Assembly (NCBI GenBank): GCA_036873135.1
Contig: JAPTYO010000002.1
Coordinates: 37,935,452-37,999,451 of the forward strand
Reading direction: 5' to 3'
From: Clarkia xantiana subsp. parviflora
Lineage: Eukaryota; Streptophyta; Magnoliopsida; Myrtales; Onagraceae
Length of the DNA stretch: 64,000 nt
The notes under the pieces were generated by a model, which was not told the DNA's origin, did not search any database, and was given only the letters and a program-made list of their open reading frames with translations. Every line of letters begins with the position of its first letter. The stretch's first letter is position 1. Position numbers and translations under genes: made by a program. Shown here in pieces: positions 11,687 to 22,400 of this stretch.

Positions 11687-12566
11687 AGACCAAAGATACG
11701 CTCTTGGTGGGCGTCGAAAACTGTTCACGAGACAGGCTCTCGGAGGGCACTTAACGTTTCACAGGATAGGCTCCCGGAGGGCACAGGTTAGACCAAAGAT
11801 ACGCTCCTGGTTGGCGTCGAAATCTGTTCACGAGACTGGCTCTCGGAGGGCACTTAACGTTTCACGGGATAGGCTCCCGGAGGGCACAAGTTAGACCAAA
11901 GATACGCTCCTGGTTGGCGTCGAAACTGTTCACGAGACTGGCTCTCGGAGGGCACTTAACGTTTCACAGGATAGGCTCCCGGAGGGCACAAGTTAGACCA
12001 AAGATACGCTCCTGGTTGGCGTCGAAGCTGGTAGTTTGAAATCTACCTCAAGATACGCTCTTGGGGGCGTCGAATCTGGTAGTGTTTTTTCTACCTCAAG
12101 ATACGCTCTTGGGGGCGTTGAATCTGGTAGGTTGCAAATCTACCTCAAGATACGCTCCTGGGGGCGTCGAAGTTCGTAGTTTTTGGAAACCACTCTCAAG
12201 ATACGCTCTTGGTGCGTCGAAGGTCGTAGTATAGAAACTACTCTCAAGATACGCTCTTGGGGGCGTCGAATGTCGTAGTATGAACACTACTCTCAAGATA
12301 CGCTCCTGGGGGCGTCGAAATTCGTAGTTTTTGGAAACCACTCTCAAGATACGCTCTTGGTGCGTCGAATGACGTAGTATAAAAACTACTCTCAAGATAC
12401 GCTCTTGGGGGCGTCGAAGGTCGTAGTATGAACACTACTCTCAAGATACGCTCTTGGGGGCGTCGAAGGTCGTAGTATGAAAACTACTCTCAAGATACGC
12501 TCTTGGGGGCGTCGAGGGTCGTAGTATTGAAACTACTCTCAAGATACGCTCTTGGGGGCGTCGAAA
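11687..12566. repeat. Two related tandem repeat families between convergent ORFs (element A)
   Basis: Part one (11687-12020) has a ~103 bp unit, about 3.3 copies, starting AGACCAAAGATACGCTC. Part two (12048-12566) has a ~49 bp unit, 11 copies, built on CAAGATACGCTCTTGGGGGC and GTCGAA. Both share AAGATACGCTC. Within the short unit CAAGA...TCTTG and GTAGT...ACTAC can pair as small hairpins. The array lies exactly between the 3' end of the antisense ORF and the 3' end of pol. Confidence 0.88.
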
Positions 12567-12868
12567 TTCGTTGTTGACTTGAAGTCATATCTGTGTAAGG
12601 ATAACTTCATGATTATATCACCACATTCATTGGAAAATACCTTTGAAGGAAATCCTACTCCCTTAAGAGCATTCATGTTTTTTGTACAGATGGGGTGCCT
12701 TGGGTGGGTCAAGACACCCTTTAGAGGAAATCAAAGATAGTTGTAGAGTTGGAGTAACTTCGTGAGTTCTCCTTCTCTAAAGTTGTTTTTTGAAAAACTT
12801 AGAAAGTTTGAACATGCAAAGTGCTAAATATGAAACTAAGGATATGGTCTTTTGCTTGTGCTTTCTTC
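12567..12868. other. Short spacer after pol of element A
   Basis: About 300 bp between the repeat array and the integrase stop codon. No coding signal and no recognisable motif. It probably contains the 3' UTR of the pol transcript. Confidence 0.4.
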
Positions 12869-15800
12869 TTAGACGTAGTACTTCTTTAGGTGTTCCCCAC
12901 TGAAGGTGTTTGTGGAGATATACCCCTCCCCATCCTCGAGGCGGTAAGCATTTGCGTATGGAACCGACGCTATCTTATATGGCCCTTCCCACTTTGGAGA
13001 TAATTTTCTGACTTGGTCTAAATGTGAGAACTCGTTCTTTCTGAGCACCAGTTCCCCTACGTGGAATTGCCTCTCCTTGACTTGGCGGTTGTAATATCTT
13101 GCTGATACAAGGCGCATTCGTGCCTGTGCTTCTTCTGAATTCCATCTTTTATCCTCCACCATGTCTAAGTCTAAAAGCCTTGCTTTGTTGTTCTCATGCT
13201 CTTCAAAGTACGTGGTCCTTAGGGATGATACTGCCATTTCTGCTGGCGCTACCGCTTCGGTCCCGTACACTAGGACAAATGGCGTTTCTCCTGTGGCTAT
13301 CTTTGGTGTTGTCCGCACTGCCCATAGAACATTTTCCAGCTCATCTACCCAACTTCCCTTGGTAGCGTGGAGTCGTTTCTTTAGGCCATCTAGCACTATT
13401 TTGTTTGCCGACTCTACCTGTCCGTTTGTCTGAGGGTGCTTTACTGATGCGAAACGGTGCTCTATATTCAGTCTTTCGCAATACCACTGCAGTTTCTTGC
13501 TCTTGAACTGTGGGCCATTGTCACTTATTATTGCTTTTGGCACCCCGTACCTCGAGACAATGTGAGATTGGATGAAATTGACGACTTGGTCGTCTGTTGT
13601 CTTCCCCATTGCCTTTGCTTCTATCCACTTGGAGAAGTAGTCTATTGCTACAATTATGCAAGTCTTCTGACCTTTTGTTCTCGGTAGGGGGCCTATCAGA
13701 TCAATCCCCGATTGTGCGAATGGCCAGGCTCCCGAAATGGAGCTTAGTTTTGCCGCTGGGGCTGTTATATTTCTGGAGTACCTTTGGCAGTGATCGCATT
13801 TTTGTACCAAGTCTGCTACTTCTTTACTCATTGATGGCCAATAGCATCCTAGGTTGTAGACCTTTCGGATTATTGATCGTGCTCCTTCATGGCACCCCGC
13901 ATCTCCTTCATGGAGTTCTGCAAGTACTCTCTATGTTTCTGGGTATGTTATGCATTTGAGGAAGGGTGTGGAGTACCCTTTCTTATAGAGTTCATTATCC
14001 ATCACTGCGTAATTCCTAGCCATCCTTTCAATCTTGACTGCCTCTACCTTATCCTTTGGGAGTTTTCCTTCCATGATGTATTGACGCATTGGGGTCATCC
14101 AGGCTTCTGCTTCATCTATTACTAGAACCTCCATTTGTTCTATCACTGATTGCATTCTTTGCTCTACAAAGTGGACCTCTTTGCCTGCTTCTACCCCTAG
14201 GGCTAGTTTGCTTAAGGCGTCTGCCTCTTGGTTTTGTTCTCTTGGGACTGACTCAATGTCGAAGCTTTGAAAGCTCTTTATTAGGTCCCTGGCTTGCTGC
14301 AAGTACTTCTGCATGTTTTCGGACTTTGCAGTGTAGATTCCTTTCACTTGATTGACAACTAGTTGAGAGTCGCACTTAACTCTTAGATGCTTTGCCCCTA
14401 CTCATTTGGCTATTCTCAGGCCAGTTATCAGTGCTTCGTATTCAGCCTCATTGTTTGTTGCCTTAAATGTGAGTGCCATGGCATAGCGCATAGGTGTATC
14501 GCTGTTTGGTGGGTATAGTAAGAGGCCTGCACCTGAACCTCCTCCGTTGGATGACCCATCAGTATGCATCTCCCATAATTCTTCTGGTTGTTTCTCTTGA
14601 CTACTACTTGCCTCACTTGTAGTTTTGACTTCTCCCAAGTCTTCGTCTGGATTAATTCCGGTGAATTCGGCAATAAAATCTGCTAGAGCCTGCCCCTTTA
14701 TGGCTGTTCTTGGGGCAAAATGAATACGAAACTCACTTAGCTCAATTGCCCATTTGGACAGTCTTCCCGATGTGTCTGGTCTTTGGAGGAGGTGTTTCAA
14801 TGGTTGGTCTGTGAGGACTGTTACTTCATGCCCATGAAAATACGGTCTCAACTTTCTTGCTGATATAATCAGTGCATAGAGGTATTTTTCTATTGGCAAG
14901 TAGTTGATCTCATACTTTGCCAATGTTTTGCTTACGAAGTATACCGGCAATTGTGCAGCGTTTTCTTCTTTAATTAGCACTGAGCTTATTGCCACGTTGC
15001 TCACGGAGATGTAGAGGTAGAGGGGCTCCCCTGGTGTAGGCTTTGCTAGGGGTGGTAGTGTCTTTAGATGTTGTTTGAGTTGCTGGAAGGCTTCCTCACA
15101 TCTTGGTGTCCATTCGAATTTCTTGTTTGCCCTTAGTACCTCAAAGAAGGGTAATGCCTTGTCTCCTATTTTGGATAGGAATCTGTTAAGGGCTGCCAAC
15201 CTCCCGTTCAGTCGTTGAACCTCTTTGTGCTTCGTAGGTGACTGCATTTCTTCAATTGCCTGGAGTTTTTCGGGGTTTACCTCTATGCCTCGCTGGCTTA
15301 CCATGAAGCCTAAAAATTTCCCTGATTGCACCCCAAATGCGCATTTTTTCGGGTTTAGACGGACTTGGTATTGCCTCATCCTCTCAAACGTTGAGCGAAG
15401 GTTCTCCACATGGTCTTTCTTCTCTTTAGATTTGACTATCATATCGTCCACATATGCCTCCATTGTCTTTCCTATCATGTCCCCGAAGATTTTGTTGACC
15501 ATTCTTTGGTATGTCGCTCCAGCATTTATGAGTCCAAAAGGCATCACCGTGTAATGGTATATCTCGCTATCAGCGTAGAATGCTGTGTGATGGGCGTCCT
15601 CAGGGGCCATTTTTATCTGGTTATATCCTGAGTATGCATCCATGAAGCTCATTAGTTGGTGACCTGATGTTGCATCCACTAACTGATCTATTCTTGGTAG
15701 CGGATATGAGTCCTTGGGGCATGCTTTGTTTAGGTCGCGATAATCGATGCACATTCTCCAACTTCCTCCCGCCTTCTTTACCAGTACTGGGTTTGCCACC

Positions 15801-16794
15801 CATGTTTGGAATCTAATCTCCTTGATGAAATTTGCCTTCAATAGCTTTTCTACTTCTTCCTGGATAGCTATCTTTTTGCTTCCTCCCATTGGCCTTACCT
15901 TTTGTGTTATTGGTCGCGTTGCCGCGTCTATATTGAGCTTGTGTGAGATTACTTCTTCTGATATTCCTGGCATATCGCTTGGTGACCAGGCGAACAGATC
16001 CTTGTATTCCCTTAGTAAAGCTACTAAGTGGTTTTCCTCTTCCTGAGATAAGGCGGTCCCGATTTTGGCCTTCCTATCGGGTTCTTCTATGAGTATCTCT
16101 TTTAGTTCCTCCATGGGGGCTGGTCTTCCATGATCTTCTCTTGGATCCTCATCTACTAGTAGGACCTCTCTTGTTTTCTTCTTCTTGCCTAGTGCAATCC
16201 TTGCACATTTCCTTCTTACTTCTGGTTACCCTTTACTTCCCCTATTCCTTGGCCTGTGGGGAATTTCATTTTCTGATGTAGTGTTGATGGTACCATACCC
16301 CACTTGTTGATTGTAGTGGTACCCAGGACTCCATTGTATTCCTCTATTTCTTCTGTGATAAAGAAAGGGACATCGATTTTTAACTGCTTCTGGCCTACCC
16401 CCAATGTCACGGGTAATGTGAATGCCCCCAGTGGGTATGTTGGTTCTCCTGAAAATCCCACCAAGGGGGAGTGAACCTGTTTTATGCTACTTGGCCTTAC
16501 TCCTAGTATGTTGAGGACTTTCTTGCTAATGATGTTGGGTGAGCTTCCACTGTCTACCAGGATTCTTCCAATGTCCATATCAGTGATCTTCATTGTTATG
16601 ACCAGGGCATCCTTGTTGTCTGGTAGCACATGCTCCATGTCTCTTCTTGAAAATTGTATTATATCTTCTCTCTTTCCTTCTGCTTGTTTTTCCTTTGGTT
16701 TATGGTCCTCTAACTGTGCCATATACGCTTCCCTAGCATTCGCTGACTCTCCTCCAGCTCCATAACCCCCATGAATGACATATACGCCTGCCAT
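12869..16794 (-). pseudogene. pol of element A (protease, RT, two RNase H, integrase), broken
   Basis: Order on the minus strand: protease (VDSGSS near 16555), RT (16114 onward, YVDD at about 15440), Ty3-type RNase H, second archaeal-type RNase H (HTDGSSNGGGSGAGLL, then NNEAEYEAL), integrase with HEGDAGCHEGAR zinc finger and DDE residues (GIDLIGPLP, SDNGPQF, TNGQVESANK), ending FSGEHLKKYYV. The dual RNase H marks the Tat lineage. Damage: a frameshift between protease and RT at about 16220, a TGA at 14402-14404 inside the second RNase H, and a TAG at 13931-13933 before the integrase zinc finger. Apart from these, RT through integrase stays in one frame, so decay is slight. Gag is absent. Confidence 0.92.
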
Positions 16795-16827
16795 CTAGCT
16801 AGTGATAATTAGGCTTTCTATTCGAAA

Positions 16828-16844
16828 CCCACGGACGGCGCCAA
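16828..16844 (-). other. Primer binding site of element A
   Basis: Minus strand TTGGCGCCGTCCGTGGG, one base inside the 5' LTR. Element B (TTGGCGCCGTCTGTTGG) and C1 (TTGGCGTCGTCTGTGGG) carry nearly the same site, so the three use the same class of tRNA primer. I do not assign the tRNA. Confidence 0.75.
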
Positions 16845-16845
16845 G

Positions 16846-17694
16846 TGTTAGGTTCCGAGTCTTGGGTCAACGGGCGGTCGACTCAAATCTCGCTCCTCAC
16901 TGGAGATGTTGTGGATCCGGTGCTCTCGGGTTGTGCTGTCCTAGCTTACGTCCTTCCGTCCTTAGCTTCTCTTCTCCTCTCGCCCTGCAAGAGGGGCAAT
17001 ACCAGGCACAGAGGGGGGGGTGGTGCCTGATGAACCCTCTCCGATGCCTAAGTCAGTACGGTTTTAGAGAGATAAAGCTAGAGAGATGTCAGAGCGAAAT
17101 TATCCAATTTGCCAAGATGATCAAATGAATAGTGGAGGTGTGGTATTTATAGGCAACGGTGTCATTAAGGTGGCTTAATGACATCGTTAACCTTTAAACA
17201 CAGTTAATTAACCTTTAAACACATAATTAAGACCTTAGGATACGGAGAAGGTTGGCGGAATAAACCGAGTATGGGAGTCCAAGAATGGTGTCGGGGCCCT
17301 TGGGGGGAAGGGAAATCCGACCCCCAAGGGTAGGGGTTGGGTGAGGCCACCCAACCCCTCCTAGGGGGGATAGGGTTGGCCAACCCTATCCCCCCTAGGG
17401 GAGATCGGGTTGGCCGACCCGATCTCCCCTAGGGGAGATCGGGTTGGTGGACCCGATCTCTCCTAGGAGAGATCGGGTTGGTCCACCCGATCTCCCCTAG
17501 GGGAGGTCGGGTGTGGCCACCCAACCTCACCTAGGTGAGTTTTGACTCGGCCGGACGAGCGCTTCGGCCTCGTCCAGGCCGTTGGTGTTCTCGCGAAGTG
17601 TTCGGGTTGAAGTTTCGATTTATAATCATTAATGGGATGATAAAAATAAAACGATTCGGAAGTCAACGGGTTCAAATTGGGCGTATATCCATCA
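16846..17694 (-). repeat. 5' LTR of element A
   Basis: 849 bp, the same length as the copy at 7971-8819, and carrying the same palindrome array (about 17302-17537). Differences seen by eye are mostly single transitions plus a three-base difference inside one palindrome loop (GGTTGGTGGACC against GGTTCGCCGACC). The right flank carries the CTTGT target duplication. Confidence 0.92.
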
Positions 17695-17699
17695 CTTGT

Positions 17700-18050
17700 G
17701 ACGTCCGGGTGACGGACACCTGGGCTATGTGCACGACACATCCCGTATGAAATAGTACGCGCTCCCCACCCGATAATGTGGGCCCCTCCGATGCCAAGAT
17801 CACAATCCCTATAAATAGGGCCTTATAGCCCTCATTTACAAGATATCACTTGAATGCTCTGACCTCTATCTAGAACTTTATCTCTCTAAAAACGAACTCT
17901 CATATTAGCATCAGAGAGGGTTCGCCCTACCCCCTGCACGCGCGCTTACCAGTTGTGCAGGTAAGCGAGATAAGGAGCAAGAAGAGCGGAACAAGAAAGG
18001 AAAGCGATCTCGAAAAAAGACCGCCAAGATCGGAACCTCAATGAGTGTGA
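17700..18050 (+). repeat. Truncated LTR of a related gypsy element, plus orientation
   Basis: It begins GACGTCCGGGTGACGGACAC, contains a TATA box CTATAAATAGGG (17810-17821), and then an R/U5-like part (GCTCTGAC...CTTTATCTCTCTAAAA...CAGAGAGGGTTC) that matches the corresponding part of element A's LTR in the other orientation. It ends with CGGAACCTCA, like A's CGGAACCTAACA. The first ~70 bp also occur inside each 1.68 kb unit of the left array. No internal region follows. Confidence 0.6.
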
Positions 18051-18195
18051 TCCATCACACTCTATTAGGGAATAAATATATTAGGAATTCATATATTTTA
18101 TTATGTTCTGATTGAGTTATATAATGAATATATATATTCCTAGTATCTTATTAATATCAATCTCCTAATTATATTGTTATAGATTTAGTCTTGTA

Positions 18196-18197
<2 letters not shown>

Positions 18198-18267
<70 letters not shown>
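18198..18267. repeat. (AT)n microsatellite
   Basis: About 35 uninterrupted AT dinucleotides, preceded by an AT-rich stretch. The short open frame reading Tyr-Ile repeats over it is not a gene. Confidence 0.95.
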
Positions 18268-18268
<1 letters not shown>

Positions 18269-18410
18269 GTACATGTACTCAATCCTAAACAAGATAATAT
18301 ACATTCTTATTCTTCTATACGCTCAATAAAAAATACCGCTGAAAAAATAAATAAAGTTTTAAATAGCAATCTAATTCGTTAAAAGTTCATGAGTAAATTT
18401 GGTTTGTGTG

Positions 18411-19037
18411 GGTCAAAAAGTCTTTTGGTGTCATATGTTTGACAAAAGTTGGCTTTTAGTGTCATATTTTTTTTTTGTAGACTTTTGGTATCATACGTTT
18501 ACATTTGTAGTCTTTTGGTGCATTCGTTAACTTTCCGTTAAATATATATATGTTAAGTAGTATGTGCACGACACGTAACCCCCCAAAACTTTTAAATTTT
18601 TTAATTTGGTCCCTCTAATACTTCCCTAACGTTTTTTTTATTTAATTAACCCTTAAGTTTTCAAATAGAACTACACAACTCGGTGGACCAAGTCCGGACC
18701 TAGGTCAGTTGGACTTAGGTCCAGTTGAGGCAATTTCCTAAACTAGACCTAGGTCCAATTAACCTAGGTCAGACCTAGCTCAGGGCTAGGTCCACCGAGT
18801 TGGGTTGTTCGATTTGAAAACTTTAGGAATAAATTAAACAAAGAAAAGTTAGGGATGTGTTAGAGGGACTAAATTGAACAAAATCAAAAGTTTAGGGGGG
18901 TCACGTTCCGTGCACATGCTACTTAATAGACATATTTTACAAAAAGTTAACGGATGCACTAAAGTCTACAACAAGCATATGACACCAAAATTTCACAAAA
19001 TAAAAGACGATATGACACCGAAATACCCTTTTTAACC
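18411..19037. mobile_element. Fold-back element with ~290 bp inverted arms
   Basis: The left arm (GGTCAAAAAGTCTTTTGGTG... to about 18720) is the reverse complement of the right arm (about 18750-19037), including GTGCAT.CGTTAACTTT, TTAAGTAG.ATGTGCACG, and CAACTCGGTGGACC at the centre. The centre itself carries nested GGACCTAGGTC palindromes. No transposase is encoded. The terminal GGTYAAAAA and arm style resemble the elements at 45243 and 50551. The superfamily is unproven: Mutator-like or fold-back MITE. Confidence 0.75.
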
Positions 19038-19429
19038 ATACTAATAATAATAAGTAAAATGGTTTATTACAAAATTGATAACTTGTTTAAAAATTTGTAC
19101 AAATTGTTAGTTTATGTTTGAGCACTCAGATCAATTGCTAAGTGGAGGTTTTTTTTTTTTTTGTTAACTCATGTTTCACAACATGGACCATTTGGTGGGT
19201 CATATTTCATTTTGTGGACACTTTACTTGGTGACAATTGTCGTCAAGTGAAACATGAGCTATCAAATTATCTAAAAAATATACAACTAACATATCGAAAT
19301 CTAAATTAGCAAATTGTCTTAAAAAATGTAGCTAACAATCGCTGGAGTAATCAAACTTACGGTGACTATGAAAATATAAAGATATTCATGGTCAGAACCT
19401 TACCCATTACGGGTTGACCCGGGTACAAG
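19038..19429. other. AT-rich intergenic sequence
   Basis: No open frame of interest. A poly-T run is at 19150-19162. No gene or clear repeat boundary was found. Confidence 0.4.
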
Positions 19430-20150
19430 TAGGGACGGCAACGGGGCGGATTGGAGCAGGTTTCCACTGCCCCAGACCCGCCCTGTGGGTCGATCTGGCA
19501 GACCCGGACCCGGGCACATGTGCCTCGCGGGGCGGGTTAGTTTGGGCAAAAAGTCCCGCGGGTCGACTCGCGAGGCCCCGACCTGCCCCGAAACGTGGAC
19601 AAAACTACAAGTTACATACTAACAGGATTTAATCTCACATTGATTAATGTTGTTGTTGGATTCTTCCATTGGTGGACGGCGTTGGATGCGGCGGTGGGCG
19701 ACGACGTGGTGGTCACCTGGTCGGCTGGTCGCGCGCGGGTGGGTGGAAGACTGAGGCGATGACGAGGTTGAAGTCTCTGGAGCTGGAGCTTGGAGTGGAG
19801 TGCAGAAGAACAATGAAGAATGAATAAGTGAAGAACAGAGCTGCAGCTGCAGAGACCGAGTTGGAGAAGACTGGACCTGCGTACCTGCTGCTTCAAACTT
19901 TCTAACCCTAATATCTAATTTTACATTTATTTATAATTTGGTCCTTATTATTTTATACATGTACTATATTAACCATATTGTTTATAGATGTTATATAATA
20001 CTAATATATATTATATGTAGGTACTTCGGGGCCCGCGACCCTAGACCCGGCCTCGCCCCGCGCCTGCCCGCCTTAAACCTATCTTGTGCCCCGTCAAAAC
20101 CGGGTCGGGTCCCGCCGGTCAGCGGACACCGAAACCTGTTGCCATCCCTA
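19430..20150. mobile_element. Ac-like hAT MITE, complete, with 8-bp target duplication
   Basis: 721 bp. The left end is TAGGGACGGCAACGGGGCGG; the right end in reverse complement is TAGGGATGGCAACAGG. Flanking octamers are GGTACAAG (19422-19429) and GGTACAAA (20151-20158), 7 of 8 identical, the duplication length expected for hAT elements. GC-rich subterminal repeats (GACCCG, GGGGCGGG) occur at both ends. The interior encodes no transposase, so it is non-autonomous. The element ends about 430 bp upstream of the cysteine oxidase ATG. A truncated sister copy lies at 232-535. Confidence 0.85.
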
Positions 20151-20581
20151 GGTACAAATATGTATTAGTTTTGGTGTGAAATAAATATTTTATCTAACAA
20201 TATGATAAAAAAAAATATCATTGTTAAAAGAAAAGGTAAAATGTGGACAAAATGAAGGGAGAGCATGAGAAGAATCCAACGGACAGTAATAAATGAGGTT
20301 GTTGATTAGAAGGTTTCCAAGCGAATCTTGGTGGTCAGTCGACAATCCAGCATCGGCAACGTTGACCATCGACGGCATCAGTTTCTTCTTCGCGCTCTTG
20401 TTGGTTTCAGACAGCCAGTGGCACTCTACTAGAATCCAATACAAGAGAAAAATTAGTGTCCACATTTATTTTCTTTCTGGTCCAAATGTTTTCTGAATTC
20501 CAAAGGTCGACGGATAAGGTGCGCCATTTCTTTCTGCAGAAGAGAGCCGATTTGGGTGTCCAATTCAGGCGCCACTCAACT

Positions 20582-22142
20582 ATGGCAAACACCTCCAAAG
20601 TTCAGTCTCTCTACGATATCTGCAAGAAGACCTTCACGCCTTCTGGAACGCCCCCCATTTCTCCTCAGGCCGTTCAGAGGATCTCATCTCTTCTCGGTAA
20701 TCTTCAGTTTCCGCCTTCTCCGATTCAACCCTAACCTAGATTATGATCTTGAAATGGAATCCCCTCAGCCTTAGCCTTAGCCTTAGGGATTGCAATTTTT
20801 CTTTGGCCAATTAGAGAGAGATTGCAATTAAGTTGAATCTTTTTTTAAACCTTTTCTGAGAAAAGAACTGGAATTCCAAAGATATGGTAACTTTAAGCTG
20901 CTCAATATTCTTGCTACTGTCGATTGCAATTCAGGAAATGGAATGAGAGATAAATTTTTTTTTTCTTCAAAATTTCCACTATTTAAGCTGCTTTTGCTTA
21001 TTTCTGCAAACTATTGTGATTAGGAAAGAAATGGGTTTTGTTTGACTTGCTTGATTTACACAATATAGCTGCAATTTGAGTTTCAGTATTAATCATCAGG
21101 TGAGGTCAGTCTTGTGAATTATGATTGAATCAAGAGGATTGATTATATTTGGGTTTTGAGATAAAAGCAGCTTAATATGTATGTATTTGACTCATTTTCA
21201 GATACCATTGGGCCTGCGGATGTTGGACTGTCAGAAAATAAGTTGGATGATGATCGAGGGCACGGGTTTTTCAGATTTAATCAATCAGATAGAGTAGCTC
21301 GATGGTCTCAACCAATAACTTATGTGGACGTACATGAAAGCAATAGCTTCACGGTCTGTTATTTCACATCATGATGACAAGAGAGTTGGTTGTGATTCTT
21401 GTTTCTTACTGAATATAGTAAGTATTTGCAGATGTGTATATTCTGCTTTCCTTCTTCTGCTGTTATCCCTCTTCACGACCATCCTGAAATGACAGTCTTC
21501 AGCAAAGTTCTGTATGGATCTCTTCATGTCAAAGCATATGACTGGGTCGAACCCGCTTCCATTCTCAACAAACAGGGACCAGGTTATTTATTACCCACAT
21601 ATATAGTTTCAACACTTTACTGATTTCTATGCCTAGTATAAATGAAATCATCAAATAGATTTAGTTGAACCTGCTGCTTCAGCTAGAAAAGGAGCCCAGA
21701 ACTAACAAAGTTGATATTGTTTGGACAGTGAGATTGGCTAAATTGGCTACTGACAAAGTTGTAACTGCAAGTGGGGGGACATCAGTTTTGTACCCAAGAA
21801 GCGGAGGAAATCTACACTGTTTCACTGCTATCACTCCTTGTGCTGTGCTTGATATTCTCTCTCCTCCTTATCGAGAAGATGCTGGAAGGAGATGTTCTTA
21901 TTACCATGACTATCCCTATTACACCTTCTTCTGTAAGTTCCATTCATTCCTTTCTTTCTTTTGTATTCATTCATTCAAATGAGGAATTTCCATTAACAGT
22001 ATGTATGTTATTGGCAGCAAATGAAGAAGCTGAGAAGATGAGTAATGATAAAGAGGAATATGCATGGCTATCCGAGATTGTCACACCGGATGATCTCTAT
22101 ATGCGCTCAGGCAAGTATATGGGCCCGACTATTCAACTTTAG
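20582..22142 (+). CDS. PCO: Plant cysteine oxidase (PCO4/5-like thiol dioxygenase)
   Basis: Exons 20582-20696, 21202-21353, 21432-21582, 21729-21932 and 22018-22142; 747 nt, 248 aa, all introns GT-AG. The enzyme uses O2 and Fe(II) to oxidise N-terminal cysteine of N-degron proteins such as group VII ERF factors, coupling their breakdown to oxygen supply (family knowledge). The cupin fold shows the iron ligands: PLHDHP with His104 and His106 at the start of exon 3, and NLHCF with His169 in exon 4; Asp181 follows in CAVLD. The C-terminus DDLYMRSGKYMGPTIQL fits the PCO4/5 branch. I chose ATG 20582 because MANTSKVQSLYDICKK matches where family members start. An in-frame ATG at 20456 would add 42 residues. 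Confidence 0.93.
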
Positions 22143-22400
22143 AACTTGAGGGACTCAAACCGACCCACCTCCGCGCGCTTTAGAGAAAGAAAGAAAGAAA
22201 GAACAAAGGGAGATGATGAATGAATGAATGAATGAATGAATGAATTTGAGGTTTTTACCGTCTTCATTGATAGCTAGCTGGTTATCTATGTAATAGCAGG
22301 AATGGTGATCTTCATCATTCCAAACTTAAAGTAACTAAAATATGATCATTTTTGTAGATGAGTTAAAAGTTCTTGAATTCTGTGTTGCAATTGTTTTTAG
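22143..22400 (+). other. Probable 3' UTR of PCO with two microsatellites
   Basis: (GAAA)n lies at about 22184-22203 and (GAAT)n at about 22215-22244, downstream of the stop codon. No further coding signal. Confidence 0.6.

Larger units (their letters stand above)
7971..17694 (-). mobile_element. Element A: Tat-type Ty3/gypsy retrotransposon, gag-less
   Basis: A complete 9.7 kb insertion on the minus strand. Two 849-bp LTRs flank it, and the 5-bp target duplication CTTGT sits at 7966-7970 and 17695-17699. The PBS lies at 16828-16844 and a polypurine-like tract (minus CGGGGGCATG) beside 8820. Protease begins only about 50 bp inside the PBS, so gag has been deleted. Pol has one frameshift and two stops. 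An antisense spliced ORF (10180-11250, +) and tandem repeats (11687-12566) fill the 3' part. By eye the LTRs differ at roughly a dozen positions (about 1.5%), which suggests a fairly recent insertion that relied on proteins supplied by another element. Confidence 0.92.

Noticed and set aside
12048..12566. Regular repeats with variable short spacers that look like a CRISPR array
   Set aside because: The 'spacers' are near-identical to each other (GTCGTAGTATGAAAACTACT type), the sequence is plant retroelement DNA and there are no cas genes.
18191..18382. Tyr-Ile repeat open frame
   Set aside because: Translation of an AT microsatellite.
19612..19896. Minus-strand open frame inside the hAT element
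   Set aside because: Low-complexity Ser/Gln/Leu-rich translation with no transposase motif; overlapped by the MITE interior.
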